Source: an uncultured Acidaminococcus sp.
GTDB taxonomy: Bacteria; Bacillota; Negativicutes; Acidaminococcales; Acidaminococcaceae
DNA: 64,000 bases
Assembly (NCBI GenBank): GCA_900554515.1
Contig: USHN01000001.1
Coordinates: 62,001 to 126,000, forward strand
Direction of reading: 5' to 3'
Part shown: positions 17,740 through 26,738 of the stretch, piece after piece
Layout of the letters: each line of letters begins with the position of its first letter
How positions within the stretch are numbered: position 1 is the first letter of the stretch
Notes under the pieces: model-generated
What the model saw: the letters and a program-made list of their open reading frames with translations, nothing else
The model's database searches: none
Told to the model about the DNA's origin: nothing
Program-made: the position numbers and the translations under genes

Positions 17740-20457
17740 TTAATGAGCCTTATTTTGGATAGACGTGCCATACACGTCACGGAAATCATTCTTTGCTTTG
17801 TTATCCTTGTCGTTTATACGGACACGCTCAACTTTATGTCTGTCATTGTCTTTGCCAGAAATCCTGTCAACACGGAAGCGCTCAATATTCTGGACTTGTT
17901 CAAGCTCCGGTCCAAATTCATTGACTGCTTTTGCCATATCTGCATCACTAGGTGCGCCATTTTGCAAGGCTCTATAGATAATCGCAGCATATTCATAACG
18001 AGTCAGAGAACGATCCCCTTTAAATTCACCATCAGGATATCCAGTTACGTAGCCTCTGTCTGCCAGCGATTTCACATAGTTATAAGCCCAATGATCTTTG
18101 GGTACATCAGGGAACGAAACATTCTTAATATCACTTGTTCTTCCTTGTTTGAGCATATTCTTTAGTTCATTAACTTCATTGCGCAGTTCCTGGTTGTCTT
18201 GCCGCAAAGCCAGTACCTCTTTGGCAATGGCTACCCTGGACCGGCTTACATGGTTATGTTGGCCAAGTTTGAAGGTCACTCCAGCATTGATCATATTTTC
18301 GCCGCCCCCAAAGCTGCCACCAACACTCAGCATAGTATCTTCGGTCGGACGATAGAATGCCCCAACAGCAACTGCATGAGCACTCTTGTAATTACCATAG
18401 CCAGCAGCAAAGTCCCATTTATCATCTGGATCAAAATCCTGAGGATGCAGTGCTGCCAAAGCTGCTGCACCAGCACCTACTCGGTTAATACGATTTCCCA
18501 GTTTGTCAATAGAATTTCCCATGCGAGAAATACTATCAGCATTTGTCTTAACCTGATTATCCAGTGCCGTTAAATTTTCACCCGCAGATTTGTCTTTACT
18601 GATATACGTCCCGTTAGTCGTTGGGTGTGTTTCATTGTAAACAGTTCCGCCTGTTACAATACTTGTATTACCTCTCTCTACTTTTCCATCAGCTTTTACG
18701 TTAATTTTATAAGTAGAACTCCCATCAGCATTCGGTGTTTCATCGATTTTGACGTTTTCTCCAGCAGTAACAGTATTTCTTGTATCCGTGCTCCCTGCAA
18801 TGGAAGACAAATCAACGGATCCTTTTACTTCATTCCCGGCAGTATCTTTTACCGTCATGGAAAGAGTATTGCCAGAAAGGCTAAGTCCATCGGTGCTACC
18901 TACCAGTGTATCATTCCCGTCTGAAGCGCCAGCAACTGCTTTTTTTAACTGAGCTACATTGACCGCATCCGTATCATTTGTACCGGCAGCTACGCTGGTA
19001 ATTTGGCGTGTGATATTGTTTGCAACATCACCTACCGAAACAGCGGCTGCCGTAGACTTCCACGTAGAATTAGTTTCAGAAGAAGCTCCATTTACGGAAA
19101 GATCATAACCTGTAGCACCTTTGTCTACTGTAGCATTAGACTTGTAGCCAAGGGCTACACCGCCTTCTTTATTAACTTTTGTATCATACCCGACAGAAGT
19201 TGTGTTCGCTACAGAACGGGTATCTGCTGAAGAAAGGCCGCCAATAGCAACCGTATTATCTGCAGTCACAGTATGCTTATCGCCCATGACGATGTTACTG
19301 GACGCATTGGTTATAGTGTTTTTAAATCCGGATACAAAATTCAATTGAGAAACTTTTTCAGAAGTACCCGTAATTGTATTATTAACACCAATAATAGAAG
19401 TCTTTTGAGTGTAATCGGCCTTATTGCCACCACCAATTGCAAGCGTAGCCCCACCACTTTCAGAGCTCGTAATTGCCGTTCTCAATTTTTCAGCAAAATC
19501 TTTTGCAGATGAGCCACTATCAGTAGGTACACTCGATAAACTAGTAACTGAATTTGTAATTTCATTTCCAGCGCCATAAATCAGTGAGCCATTCGAATTG
19601 AAAGTGCGATTCGCTACCCCACTAACCGTATTAGCTATTCCAGAATAATAGTTTCCGCTCATCCCTTCAATACTGTTCAATGAACCATTAATTGTAGCAC
19701 CTAAATTTTTCACTGGATTTGCAAGACGCCCGCCATTATAATCGCTGGAAATGATGTTATATACACCAGTACTCGTTGTGAACGCTCCATTACTGAAGCT
19801 ATTGGCACCAATGGTGGTAGCATAAACATTTAGTGCATCTGTCCTGGTAGAAGTGCTGTCTACAGTGGTATCGCCTAAAGCTCCTTTGTAATTATGAGAG
19901 CCAATCATCGTGCTGCCGGTGCGAGCAAAGGTATTATCACCAATGGCAACACTGCCCACCACTTTTGTCGGGTCAGCAGGTATTCTTGCTGACGACCACC
20001 AGCTACCACTAAAAGTAGTCTGTCCGAAAGCGAAGCTGGCTTCTCCGCCGCCAGCCATATTTTCTACCTTTGCATTTTTACCAATAGCAACACTGCCACC
20101 CTGGCTGGCATAGTTATTAATATTGGCTCCATTACCAACCACGATATCACCAGTCGCATTGCTTGCCCCATTAGAGTAAGAAATACCAGCTCCTTTACCA
20201 ATAGCCACGTTTTCTACTTTTGGTGCATTACTACTAGTGCCAATAGCGACACCATTGCCAGCGCCAGTAGTAGTATCCGCAGCCCAAGCCATACCACCGA
20301 AACTGCACAAGATGGCCGTGCAAAGAGCTACAATCTCCTTGTTTTTGCTACAAGTAACAATGCTACGGGTATTCCGCATATTCCGCTTTGCCAGCTCTGA
20401 AACGACTACATAGCAGTTCCGTACCTTGCTCCAAACGACCTTATAAATTTTATTCAT
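17740..20457 (-). CDS. YadA-type trimeric autotransporter adhesin with C-terminal SLH domain
   Basis: 905 residues. An extended signal peptide (MNKIYKVVWSKVRNCYVVVSE, then a hydrophobic stretch ending GGMAWA), a head of YadA-like GNxAIGxGA repeats (NVAIGKGAGIS, GSVAIGKNAKV, GSVAIGDNTFA, NTVAIGGLSSAD), a stalk, then the beta-barrel anchor (RVGAGAAALAALHPQDFD...KWDFAAGYGNYKSAHAVAVGAFYRP...GGSFGGGENMINAGVTFKLG). Beyond the barrel come a coiled coil (EVLALRQDNQELRNEVNELKNML), one SLH domain (FPDVPKDHWAYNYVKSLADRGYVTGY) and a charged tail. Usual YadA proteins end at the barrel; the tail here should face the periplasm, where SLH domains of Negativicutes bind peptidoglycan. It has its own promoter and terminator inside the prophage near attL: lysogenic-conversion cargo. 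Confidence 0.9.
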   Translation of the reverse strand: MNKIYKVVWSKVRNCYVVVSELAKRNMRNTRSIVTCSKNKEIVALCTAILCSFGGMAWAADTTTGAGNGVAIGTSSNAPKVENVAIGKGAGISYSNGASNATGDIVVGNGANINNYASQGGSVAIGKNAKVENMAGGGEASFAFGQTTFSGSWWSSARIPADPTKVVGSVAIGDNTFARTGSTMIGSHNYKGALGDTTVDSTSTRTDALNVYATTIGANSFSNGAFTTSTGVYNIISSDYNGGRLANPVKNLGATINGSLNSIEGMSGNYYSGIANTVSGVANRTFNSNGSLIYGAGNEITNSVTSLSSVPTDSGSSAKDFAEKLRTAITSSESGGATLAIGGGNKADYTQKTSIIGVNNTITGTSEKVSQLNFVSGFKNTITNASSNIVMGDKHTVTADNTVAIGGLSSADTRSVANTTSVGYDTKVNKEGGVALGYKSNATVDKGATGYDLSVNGASSETNSTWKSTAAAVSVGDVANNITRQITSVAAGTNDTDAVNVAQLKKAVAGASDGNDTLVGSTDGLSLSGNTLSMTVKDTAGNEVKGSVDLSSIAGSTDTRNTVTAGENVKIDETPNADGSSTYKINVKADGKVERGNTSIVTGGTVYNETHPTTNGTYISKDKSAGENLTALDNQVKTNADSISRMGNSIDKLGNRINRVGAGAAALAALHPQDFDPDDKWDFAAGYGNYKSAHAVAVGAFYRPTEDTMLSVGGSFGGGENMINAGVTFKLGQHNHVSRSRVAIAKEVLALRQDNQELRNEVNELKNMLKQGRTSDIKNVSFPDVPKDHWAYNYVKSLADRGYVTGYPDGEFKGDRSLTRYEYAAIIYRALQNGAPSDADMAKAVNEFGPELEQVQNIERFRVDRISGKDNDRHKVERVRINDKDNKAKNDFRDVYGTSIQNKAH

Positions 20458-20494
20458 AGTTTTTTAACCTCCTTTTGTCAAAACTATTTAATAT

Positions 20495-20523
20495 ATTTTA
20501 CACTTTTTTACATAATGTGACAA
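20495..20523 (-). promoter_or_regulatory. Promoter of the YadA-SLH gene
   Basis: TTGTCA (20518-20523), 17-bp spacer, TAAAAT (20495-20500) on the minus strand, five of six matches in each box. AAAGGAGG follows before the ATG. Confidence 0.7.
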
Positions 20524-20546
20524 GAATTATTCAAGAAAATTGAATC

Positions 20547-20588
20547 AAAAAAAATACCCCTTCAAGCGTTTTACGCCTGATGGGGTAG
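20547..20588 (-). terminator. Terminator of the phage late operon
   Basis: TACCCC (20555-20560) with GGGGTA (20582-20587) plus an inner GGCG/CGCT pairing, then eight T on the minus strand. It ends the leftward late transcript before the separately promoted adhesin gene. Confidence 0.85.
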
Positions 20589-20624
20589 ATAGTTACATTT
20601 TCATGCAGTGCTTAGTTCTTTTCA

Positions 20625-20927
20625 TTAAACATTATTACCCGTTTCCTGCGTTTCAGTAGCGCCCGTTTTCACCAGCAGGTACTTAATCAGCCACAGGCCA
20701 CCAGATACCAAGGCAGGAAACAGAACAGAATCTCTAATAGCATTCCAGCCGCTTTCATTAGCAGCATCAGCTTTAGTTTTAGCTACAAACTTTTCCCCGA
20801 CTTTTTCAGCCAAAGGGAAAGCAATAGTCAAACACCAGTCACCAAACTTTTGTTTCATGTCCTCAGTCACATCATCCAGGTTCAATGCATCTTCAATCTG
20901 ATCTCTAAATTCAGTCCATTTGCTCAT
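20625..20927 (-). CDS. Phage protein with C-terminal membrane segment, lysis region
   Basis: 100 residues, function not recognised. A charged helical N-terminus (TEFRDQIEDALNLDDVTEDMKQ) and one membrane segment near the C-terminus (LFPALVSGGLWLIKYLLV). An AGGAGG site precedes the ATG. It is the last gene of the late operon, after the endolysin, so a holin-accessory or other lysis role is possible but only positional. Confidence 0.65.
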   Translation of the reverse strand: MSKWTEFRDQIEDALNLDDVTEDMKQKFGDWCLTIAFPLAEKVGEKFVAKTKADAANESGWNAIRDSVLFPALVSGGLWLIKYLLVKTGATETQETGNNV

Positions 20928-20939
20928 AGTCTTTTCCTC

Positions 20940-21518
20940 CTAATTCAAATCCAGATACCACTCATTCATATCAACGTTTGTAGAACCGATGCAGCCACTG
21001 TCGCTGTACTGCCACCCGACCAACACGTTATCCGGGTAGTCATCCTTAAACTCACATCGTTTGCTGTACTGTGCTACCCAATAGGGAACATAATCACCCA
21101 GTGTCCTTACATCAATAACATCCTCTAATGTAGAAAGACTTGCATAAATGCCGCATGGGATTCCTTTAGCGGTAATCGCATTTAAGAAAGCGCTGCATAC
21201 TGCGGTCGGATCTTCACACTGCAAGCACCCCTTTGCTTCGAAGTCAAACCACACTCCCATAGGAGGAATCTCCCTGCCAAGCAGATAAAGGACTTCATTT
21301 GCCTCAGCGGCAGCTTCTTCGGGAGTAGATGCATGGGAGAAACAATACACGCCCCATTTCAGGCCATGTTTTTTGGCCGCAGATACATGCCCCCACCAGG
21401 TATCTTCCGGTTCTTCGCCTTCAGAAATCTTGATGATCACACCTTTAATACCAGCGTCAACAACTGCATCATAGTCCAGATCTTTCTGCCAGTAGCTTAC
21501 ATCAATTACTTTTGCCAT
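20940..21518 (-). CDS. Endolysin, glycoside hydrolase family 25 (lysozyme)
   Basis: 192 residues from the ATG supported by AAAGGAGGTGAT; a longer frame to 21563 lacks such support. The GH25 fold is seen from KVIDVSYWQKDLDYDAV through GVIIKISEG, WGVYCFSHA and the catalytic acid motif VWFDFEAKG, to YWVAQYSKRC and VGWQYSDSG. It cleaves the beta-1,4 MurNAc-GlcNAc bond to lyse the host. There is no signal peptide, so export relies on a holin; the start overlaps the end of a small membrane protein gene (21502-21705), the likely holin. No separate wall-binding domain. Confidence 0.93.
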   Translation of the reverse strand: MAKVIDVSYWQKDLDYDAVVDAGIKGVIIKISEGEEPEDTWWGHVSAAKKHGLKWGVYCFSHASTPEEAAAEANEVLYLLGREIPPMGVWFDFEAKGCLQCEDPTAVCSAFLNAITAKGIPCGIYASLSTLEDVIDVRTLGDYVPYWVAQYSKRCEFKDDYPDNVLVGWQYSDSGCIGSTNVDMNEWYLDLN

Positions 21519-21705
21519 CTTTATCACCTCCTTTCGGTGCGGTGCTCTTAACCGTTCCGCCAATATACCCCAGGAGCCCGGTCACGATGCTCATTGCCAG
21601 GTTATCCAGGCCATAAAAAATAGCCATTACCAGGCTCACTGAAAGAGCGATAATGGCCAAGATATTTTCTAAGTCAATCTTCTCAAACTGAAACAATGGA
21701 CTCAC
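21502..21705 (-). CDS. Small membrane protein, holin candidate
   Basis: 67 residues with two hydrophobic stretches (NILAIIALSVSLVMAIFYGL and AMSIVTGLLGYIGGTV) and a charged C-terminus (KGGDKDGKSN). Size, topology and overlap with the endolysin start fit a holin. No family assignment is possible by eye. Confidence 0.7.
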   Translation of the reverse strand: MSPLFQFEKIDLENILAIIALSVSLVMAIFYGLDNLAMSIVTGLLGYIGGTVKSTAPKGGDKDGKSN

Positions 21706-21708
21706 CTC

Positions 21709-22041
21709 CTACTGATGGTCCGGAGGCACATGCGGAAGCGCCATAAATCTCTTGTATGTTTCTGTAACAATCCCATTCCCTCCTAAATTATGGTACGCAA
21801 GATACATACTATTGAGAGATTCCGCTTTGCTGATAGGAGCATACCCATTTGCAAGGCCTTCTTCCATTCCATGTAACAGCCGGTCCCGTAGTAAGGCTTC
21901 CACACCACCTACTAAAGCAGCATGCTGCTGTTCCCTCATTTGATCCTCAATCTTATTCTTTGCACTCTGCTTTTTATATTCGTAGAGCAAGATTCCAGAT
22001 AACAGGGGGGAAAGCCCTGCCAAAATAAATTGGAAATCCAT
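21709..22041 (-). CDS. Phage protein with N-terminal membrane segment, lysis module
   Basis: 110 residues: one membrane anchor (FILAGLSPLLSGILLYEY), a basic coiled stretch, then HAALVGGVEALLRDRLLHGMEEG and YLAYHNLGGNGIVTETYKRFMALP. The LLRDR and YHNLGGNG.VT motifs recur in small proteins beside holins of Firmicutes phages. It lies between the tail fibre and holin genes and may be a lysis accessory. Confidence 0.65.
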   Translation of the reverse strand: MDFQFILAGLSPLLSGILLYEYKKQSAKNKIEDQMREQQHAALVGGVEALLRDRLLHGMEEGLANGYAPISKAESLNSMYLAYHNLGGNGIVTETYKRFMALPHVPPDHQ

Positions 22042-22053
22042 TTTACACCTCCT

Positions 22054-22860
22054 TTAGGCTGTCCGTTTCCAGTAGGTCACGACAACATAGGGCTGCCGGT
22101 TTTCATGATAACCATTTCCGCCAGCGCTGCTAGTGGTCATAGTATGCGTATGGTCCCCATTCCAATTTGTGGTAAAAGTATGAGTATGGTCCCCGCTCCA
22201 ACTAGTCGTGCTGTTTCCGTAAGAATACTGGCTGCCTGAATGTCTTGACCAGCCATCCCCAGAAAGTCCAATTTTCGTCCCATACGCTGTATGGTTATGC
22301 CCACCGGCAGAGCCCGTAACACCAGTGTGATTATGTGCCCCTGCTGAACTTGTAGTACCAGTATGCGTATGCCCAGGGCTTTCTGCTAAAGTGATTTTAT
22401 GCTTTGCTTCACCACCAGTATCACCGTTAGTGTAAGTGTAATTAGTTCCATTTTCAGAATATGTCCCTGCACCTACAAGAGTACGGCCTTGTGCGAATTG
22501 GACCCAGGTCATCCCTGACCATTTAGTATTGGGATCCGTGCCATCAGCAAAAGCCAGTACAGAGCCTACCGGATGTGCAATTTTTGCAATATCGGATTCT
22601 GTAAACGGGGTCTTCCATGTCCCATCACCAGCCAGCAGCTTATTCTGATCACCAGCAGCAGGAGCGGGTACATATCCTCTTACCCCAGGCTTAGAGCTAC
22701 TTGCTCCAATAAAATCTACTGCAGTATCCTTGTATGCTTTATAGGCCGCATCCAGTGCATCCGCGTTGGCGTTAAGTACTTCAATATCAGCCACATTGGA
22801 ATATCCAGGTTTATAAAGTTTTAAGTTGTCCGTCTGAGCAATTCCAGTAAAATCAGCCAT
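22054..22860 (-). CDS. Tail fibre / receptor-binding protein (XkdV position)
   Basis: 268 residues. A conserved N-terminal attachment region, a short linker (VRGYVPAPAAGDQNKLLAG) and a C-terminal collar-like domain with repeated His/Gly motifs (GHTHTGTTSSAGAHNHTG, GGHNHTAYG, GDHTHTFTT, GDHTHTMTT) ending RQPYVVVTYWKR. HxH repeats of this sort coordinate metal along trimeric fibre tips in other tail fibres. It is the last structural gene, overlapping the DUF2313 gene by 8 bp, and likely decides host range. Confidence 0.85.
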   Translation of the reverse strand: MADFTGIAQTDNLKLYKPGYSNVADIEVLNANADALDAAYKAYKDTAVDFIGASSSKPGVRGYVPAPAAGDQNKLLAGDGTWKTPFTESDIAKIAHPVGSVLAFADGTDPNTKWSGMTWVQFAQGRTLVGAGTYSENGTNYTYTNGDTGGEAKHKITLAESPGHTHTGTTSSAGAHNHTGVTGSAGGHNHTAYGTKIGLSGDGWSRHSGSQYSYGNSTTSWSGDHTHTFTTNWNGDHTHTMTTSSAGGNGYHENRQPYVVVTYWKRTA

Positions 22861-23410
22861 GAGATAAATCCTCCTTGTTTCTTACTCCGTTCCACGTCAT
22901 TTCATTGACTTGCTGCCATGTAAAGCCATCTTTATACCTTTGCCATGTATAGTACAAAAAAGTATAGTAGATTGCCAAATGAGCCGGTTTGACAGTCCCC
23001 AATGCATTCTCCAGACCATCTAAATCATCAGGTACTCCTACTGGGGAATTGAAAGTAACATGGATTTTCCCTTTTTCAAAAGAGAGTGTTACGAGGCCAT
23101 TTTCCCAGCTATCAGCAACAGACTGCAGCAGCGCCAAAGTTGTTTTTCCAGAGCCTACCCATTTTGCCCGCAATGCACTTCTTCGGTTGAGAATCGTGCT
23201 GCCTTTCGGATAAACAATATCTGCTTCTGCCTCAAACCGTCTCAGTTTGTTTTCTGTAGCTGTGTCAAAGTAATTGTTCCCGAAGATTTCGTCAAGGTAC
23301 TCTGAGAGCTTATCCATATTAATGCCAGCTGCATTAAAGAGCTCATTTATCCAGGGATCACGCCTATACAGCTTGTGCAATGCAGAAATGATATATTCTT
23401 TATTCTTCAC
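22853..23410 (-). CDS. Tail/baseplate protein, DUF2313 (YmfQ/XkdU-like)
   Basis: 185 residues. YPKGSTILNRRSALRAKWVG.GKTTLALLQSV and an ending with HLAIYYTFLYYTWQRYKDGF fit the Mu gp48/YmfQ family that sits between baseplate J and the tail fibre. It overlaps both neighbours by about 10 bp. The probable role is linking fibre to baseplate. Confidence 0.82.
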   Translation of the reverse strand: MKNKEYIISALHKLYRRDPWINELFNAAGINMDKLSEYLDEIFGNNYFDTATENKLRRFEAEADIVYPKGSTILNRRSALRAKWVGSGKTTLALLQSVADSWENGLVTLSFEKGKIHVTFNSPVGVPDDLDGLENALGTVKPAHLAIYYTFLYYTWQRYKDGFTWQQVNEMTWNGVRNKEDLSHG

Positions 23411-24464
23411 TGAGAGTCACCTCTCCAAGAACTCCAACATACTTATCTGGTACTGTGATTTTGGTTGTGGCTCCATTGATAGTCAGTGCATCATAATCCT
23501 CAACCCCATCGGTATTCAAAATAATATCGCCAATCTTGCCAACGGAAATGGTTTTGGATTTAAAAGCAATAGATTTCAGATATGCCTTCAAGCCACTTTC
23601 AACCAGGCCTTTCACCACTTCAAGGGTTTTATTAGCTCTGATAGTCAAAATCGCAGACACGGCAATGCTTAAAGCAGTAGCTGCTGTCACTGTACAATAT
23701 GCGCCAACCGGAGCCTGCCCCGTCCCTTTACCAGAACTATCCGGGTCAATATAGGTTTGAACTTCTTTCACTAAATCAGCGCTTGGAACAAGGCCATCAG
23801 AATCAATGATGACAACTTGCACCGTATTGTCTCCATTCCACAAAGGAAAGACCTGGGCTCCTCCTACGCCTGAAACTTCAAGCGCCCACTGCCGATAATG
23901 ATATACATTCCCGGAAGTTGCTGGTTCTCTCAAAGCTGTATAATACCGCTCTCTTAGAGAATCATCATCCTCTGCGTCATATCCGTCTTTAGATCCTTCT
24001 GCATTATAGACAGCACTGATACCAGCAATAGTAACTGGCATTTCCGTAATTGTATTGCCCGCAACATTGCCATTAGCACCCGGAGCAATCGCTGTTACAT
24101 TGAAAGAATCTCCTTCTGCAACTTCAACAGTTGAATCAGCTGCAAACCTTACTCCACCAGAAGTAGAGAACAAAGCTCCCTTTGTGATAGTTCCGCTGCC
24201 AGTTTTCACCGTAAGTACAGCAGTCGCATAAGTCGCTTTCTTCCTGGATACGCCTTTTCTCTGAGAGATAAATCTTTCCAAGTCTGTTCCTGTAAGATTA
24301 TCTACATCTTGTTTCCTATCAACTTCTTCCGCATATTCCTGGATCTTCAATAAACCGAAAGCCAAGGCCCTCAGAATATCATAAGTAGGAAACCCTTCAG
24401 TTTTTTGGTAGTCATCAGAGATCTGTTTAAGCAGCTCCTGATGCATGGAATCAACATCACTCAC
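23400..24464 (-). CDS. Baseplate J family protein (XkdT-like)
   Basis: 354 residues. TGTDLERFISQRKGVSRKKATYATAVLTV at the start, FSTSGGVRFAADSTVEVAEG, GANGNVAGNTI and REPATSGNVYHYRQWALEVSGVGGAQV are hallmarks of gpJ-type baseplate wedge proteins of contractile tails. It overlaps genes on both sides, so the baseplate operon is tightly coupled. Confidence 0.92.
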   Translation of the reverse strand: MSDVDSMHQELLKQISDDYQKTEGFPTYDILRALAFGLLKIQEYAEEVDRKQDVDNLTGTDLERFISQRKGVSRKKATYATAVLTVKTGSGTITKGALFSTSGGVRFAADSTVEVAEGDSFNVTAIAPGANGNVAGNTITEMPVTIAGISAVYNAEGSKDGYDAEDDDSLRERYYTALREPATSGNVYHYRQWALEVSGVGGAQVFPLWNGDNTVQVVIIDSDGLVPSADLVKEVQTYIDPDSSGKGTGQAPVGAYCTVTAATALSIAVSAILTIRANKTLEVVKGLVESGLKAYLKSIAFKSKTISVGKIGDIILNTDGVEDYDALTINGATTKITVPDKYVGVLGEVTLSEE

Positions 24465-24888
24465 TAATCTTTACCTCCTCTCCTGTATTGGTAACTACAG
24501 TAAAGCTAAAACCCTTGGCGCCATCGAAAGACCAGTTCTTCACTTCACTCACACAGGGGCACTTGTTCAGGATCCCTGAATTCACCCGCCTGATGATTTC
24601 GCTAACTTGGTAAGAACGAGGAAGCCTATATCCAACCAAATCGGAAAAATCCACTCCAAAATCGCTAGAGTAGATTAGGTATTTGTTTACTGCTGTTCTC
24701 AAATACAATTCAATCCACTGTTTGATACTCTCAATTTTGGTCGGGATCTTATTTTTCCCATCCGCCAGGACAAAACGATCCGTTTTATAGTCAAAAGCCA
24801 GCGATTTGCCAAGTTTGGTCAAATCAATCATTGGCTTTGCCGCCCCATCTTCAGCAGTAGTTGAAAAATCCACATCTGCCGGGAACAT
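24457..24888 (-). CDS. Baseplate protein DUF2634 (XkdS-like)
   Basis: 143 residues from the ATG at 24886-24888, whose first base is shared with the stop of the upstream gene (TAATG). GKSLAFDYKTDRFVLADGKNKI and QWIELYLRTAVNKYLIYSSDFG match the gpW/gp25-like wedge component found before baseplate J. A longer frame to 24975 overlaps the upstream gene and is not chosen. Confidence 0.85.
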   Translation of the reverse strand: MFPADVDFSTTAEDGAAKPMIDLTKLGKSLAFDYKTDRFVLADGKNKIPTKIESIKQWIELYLRTAVNKYLIYSSDFGVDFSDLVGYRLPRSYQVSEIIRRVNSGILNKCPCVSEVKNWSFDGAKGFSFTVVTNTGEEVKISE

Positions 24889-25271
24889 TAGCTCACCCCC
24901 TTTAATATATCTACAATGAAGAAATGCTGCCCGGATTCGTCCGGGACAACCATTACGAAGTCCCCAACTTTCCAAACAGCATTTAAGTGAATATTGCCAG
25001 ATCCAGAGCAGTCATAGTTCCCGTTGGCGATTTTTCCTTCATTGCACGGGAATTGGCCTGAGCCTTTAGAAGTAAAATCATTATAGCTGCTTTTGCGCTC
25101 CAGAAGTTGGTTACATACATAAATCTGGTTTGCCCGCAGCATATGCTGGCCACTCTGGATGCTAATGCATACAGGGCTTAGCGATTCAACTTTTCCAATA
25201 CAAGGCCCAATAGGCTTGGGGTTGTCTCTTTCTTTGAAATTCTTAGCAAAGCCGACGGCCCAGCTTTCCAT
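24888..25271 (-). CDS. Baseplate-associated protein DUF2577 (XkdR-like)
   Basis: 127 residues: NPKPIGPCIGKVESLSPVCISI...LLERKSSYNDF...VWKVGDFVMVVPDESGQHFFIVD. The small OB-like protein with the closing VGD.V.V....GQ.F.I.D pattern is typical of DUF2577, which sits between the hub protein and XkdS in PBSX-like tails. It starts 1 bp after the stop of the XkdQ-like gene. Confidence 0.8.
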   Translation of the reverse strand: MESWAVGFAKNFKERDNPKPIGPCIGKVESLSPVCISIQSGQHMLRANQIYVCNQLLERKSSYNDFTSKGSGQFPCNEGKIANGNYDCSGSGNIHLNAVWKVGDFVMVVPDESGQHFFIVDILKGVS

Positions 25272-25272
25272 G

Positions 25273-26235
25273 TTACACCTCCAATTCTAAGCGCATTGTG
25301 TGTTTCAATCCTGAATAGTTATGGGTAGAAGCTTTAACAAGGAACACTCCTTCTAAATTAATTTCAGGATAATTGAACTTGAGAAGCCGCCCCGCCCTAA
25401 CCGTATCATCTCCCAATTCCGTAACAGAGAAGCTTTTCTTTATTTTTCCCTTATCGCTCAAAATCCCATCTGCAATGCTCTGTGCCTGGGATACCTTCTT
25501 ATCATCCACCTTTTCTACCTTTTGGACCGTGCCGTAAATCTGTTGGCTGTCCGTATCCTCAGCAGTCGCTTGGATCTGAGTATTCTTTTCCTTGCTGGAG
25601 ATCACCACCACTTTATTGGTCATATCCTCCATGCTATAGGAACTGGAAAACTCACTAATGATATTTTTCACCAAGGTATCTGTTGGTTGAATATAAAGAT
25701 CGCTGTATTTTAGGATCCAAAGCTTTCCTTCTCGCATCTCCATATAATAATGGACTTTTTGATCCGCTTCAGCCATTTTCAGTAAATCTTTAATCACATC
25801 AGAAATTTTGGATCCATTATAGATTTTGTTCACGATCGTTGGAATATCACAAATTGATCCAATTGCAATGCCATTTTCACTGCAAAGCTGTTCAATAGCC
25901 TGTGTCGTGGTAACGTTGTTAAACTGAATAATGATTTCGGATTTGTTCAAGTAATAAGCATAGTCGTTAGCAGTATAGGCAAAGTTTGCCAAACTGTTCC
26001 GGTCATATTTGGTAATAATTCCTTGAAACAGGTTGATCTTATCATGCGTAAAAGAAATCTTTGTCCCTACCGGAACCCATAGATCTTTGAAGTTAGCATC
26101 CAATGGGTTTGCAGTAAGGTCAAATTTGAGCTCAGCGCTCAGTTGGTCAATATGATCACTCAGTGAATAATTGCCTGTGTTGGCAGTAAGATCTTTTGTT
26201 GTCCCATCAGACAGATACGCCGTTAACGTAATCAT
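25273..26235 (-). CDS. Tail hub protein, late-control-D/XkdQ-like
   Basis: 320 residues. The gpD/gp44-type hub at the tail tip: LSDHIDQLSAELKFDL, SFTHDKINLFQGIITKYDRNS, AYDYAYYLNKSEIIIQF-type segment, and a C-terminus with ITKSFSVTELGDDTVRAGRLLKF-like sequence. In PBSX order it follows the LysM/XkdP-type protein. It overlaps the 26232 gene by 4 bp. Confidence 0.82.
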   Translation of the reverse strand: MITLTAYLSDGTTKDLTANTGNYSLSDHIDQLSAELKFDLTANPLDANFKDLWVPVGTKISFTHDKINLFQGIITKYDRNSLANFAYTANDYAYYLNKSEIIIQFNNVTTTQAIEQLCSENGIAIGSICDIPTIVNKIYNGSKISDVIKDLLKMAEADQKVHYYMEMREGKLWILKYSDLYIQPTDTLVKNIISEFSSSYSMEDMTNKVVVISSKEKNTQIQATAEDTDSQQIYGTVQKVEKVDDKKVSQAQSIADGILSDKGKIKKSFSVTELGDDTVRAGRLLKFNYPEINLEGVFLVKASTHNYSGLKHTMRLELEV

Positions 26236-26732
26236 GAAGTAAGGCTTCCTTCCGTTGTAATCTTCCGGTACTCCTTTAGCCCAATAGAGTAATGAAAATC
26301 ATGGACATTGTCCGCATAATAAGTGAATTTATCAATTGAAGCCAGCATATTCAAATATTCCGATCCGTTGGCATAGGTAATAGCCACTCTGATCGGTTTA
26401 TATGAAAGCTGTGCTTTTCTGATAAAATTAATAGCCGTTGTTGCATCAACAGTAGAATTTAAACACCAGCTGTACTTACCTGCCGTGTTTGGTAATAACC
26501 CATCCCATGAAATCTGTCTCAGCCCCATTGTCCCGATAATATTGAGATCCCCTAAAACACTGGAAAATGTTTCATTGTTCTGAGGGTTCTCAATAGCAGG
26601 CAATGATCCTGGAACAACAGGAAGGGAAATAGAATCATAGTCATTGCTTAAGACAATACTTGCCCTATTGTCTGGGATAAACAAAGGAAGAACCAAAACA
26701 ATTGCTTTTAATAGGCTAACACTCATTTCCAT
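26232..26732 (-). CDS. Tail protein in the XkdP position
   Basis: 166 residues. ISLPVVPGSLPAIENPQNNETFSSVLGDLNIIG is the N-terminal core of XkdP-like proteins that cap the tape measure; the C-terminal LysM domain of longer homologues is absent, so this is a short form. It lies between the tape measure and hub genes. Confidence 0.72.
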   Translation of the reverse strand: MEMSVSLLKAIVLVLPLFIPDNRASIVLSNDYDSISLPVVPGSLPAIENPQNNETFSSVLGDLNIIGTMGLRQISWDGLLPNTAGKYSWCLNSTVDATTAINFIRKAQLSYKPIRVAITYANGSEYLNMLASIDKFTYYADNVHDFHYSIGLKEYRKITTEGSLTS

Positions 26733-26738
26733 CCCTCC

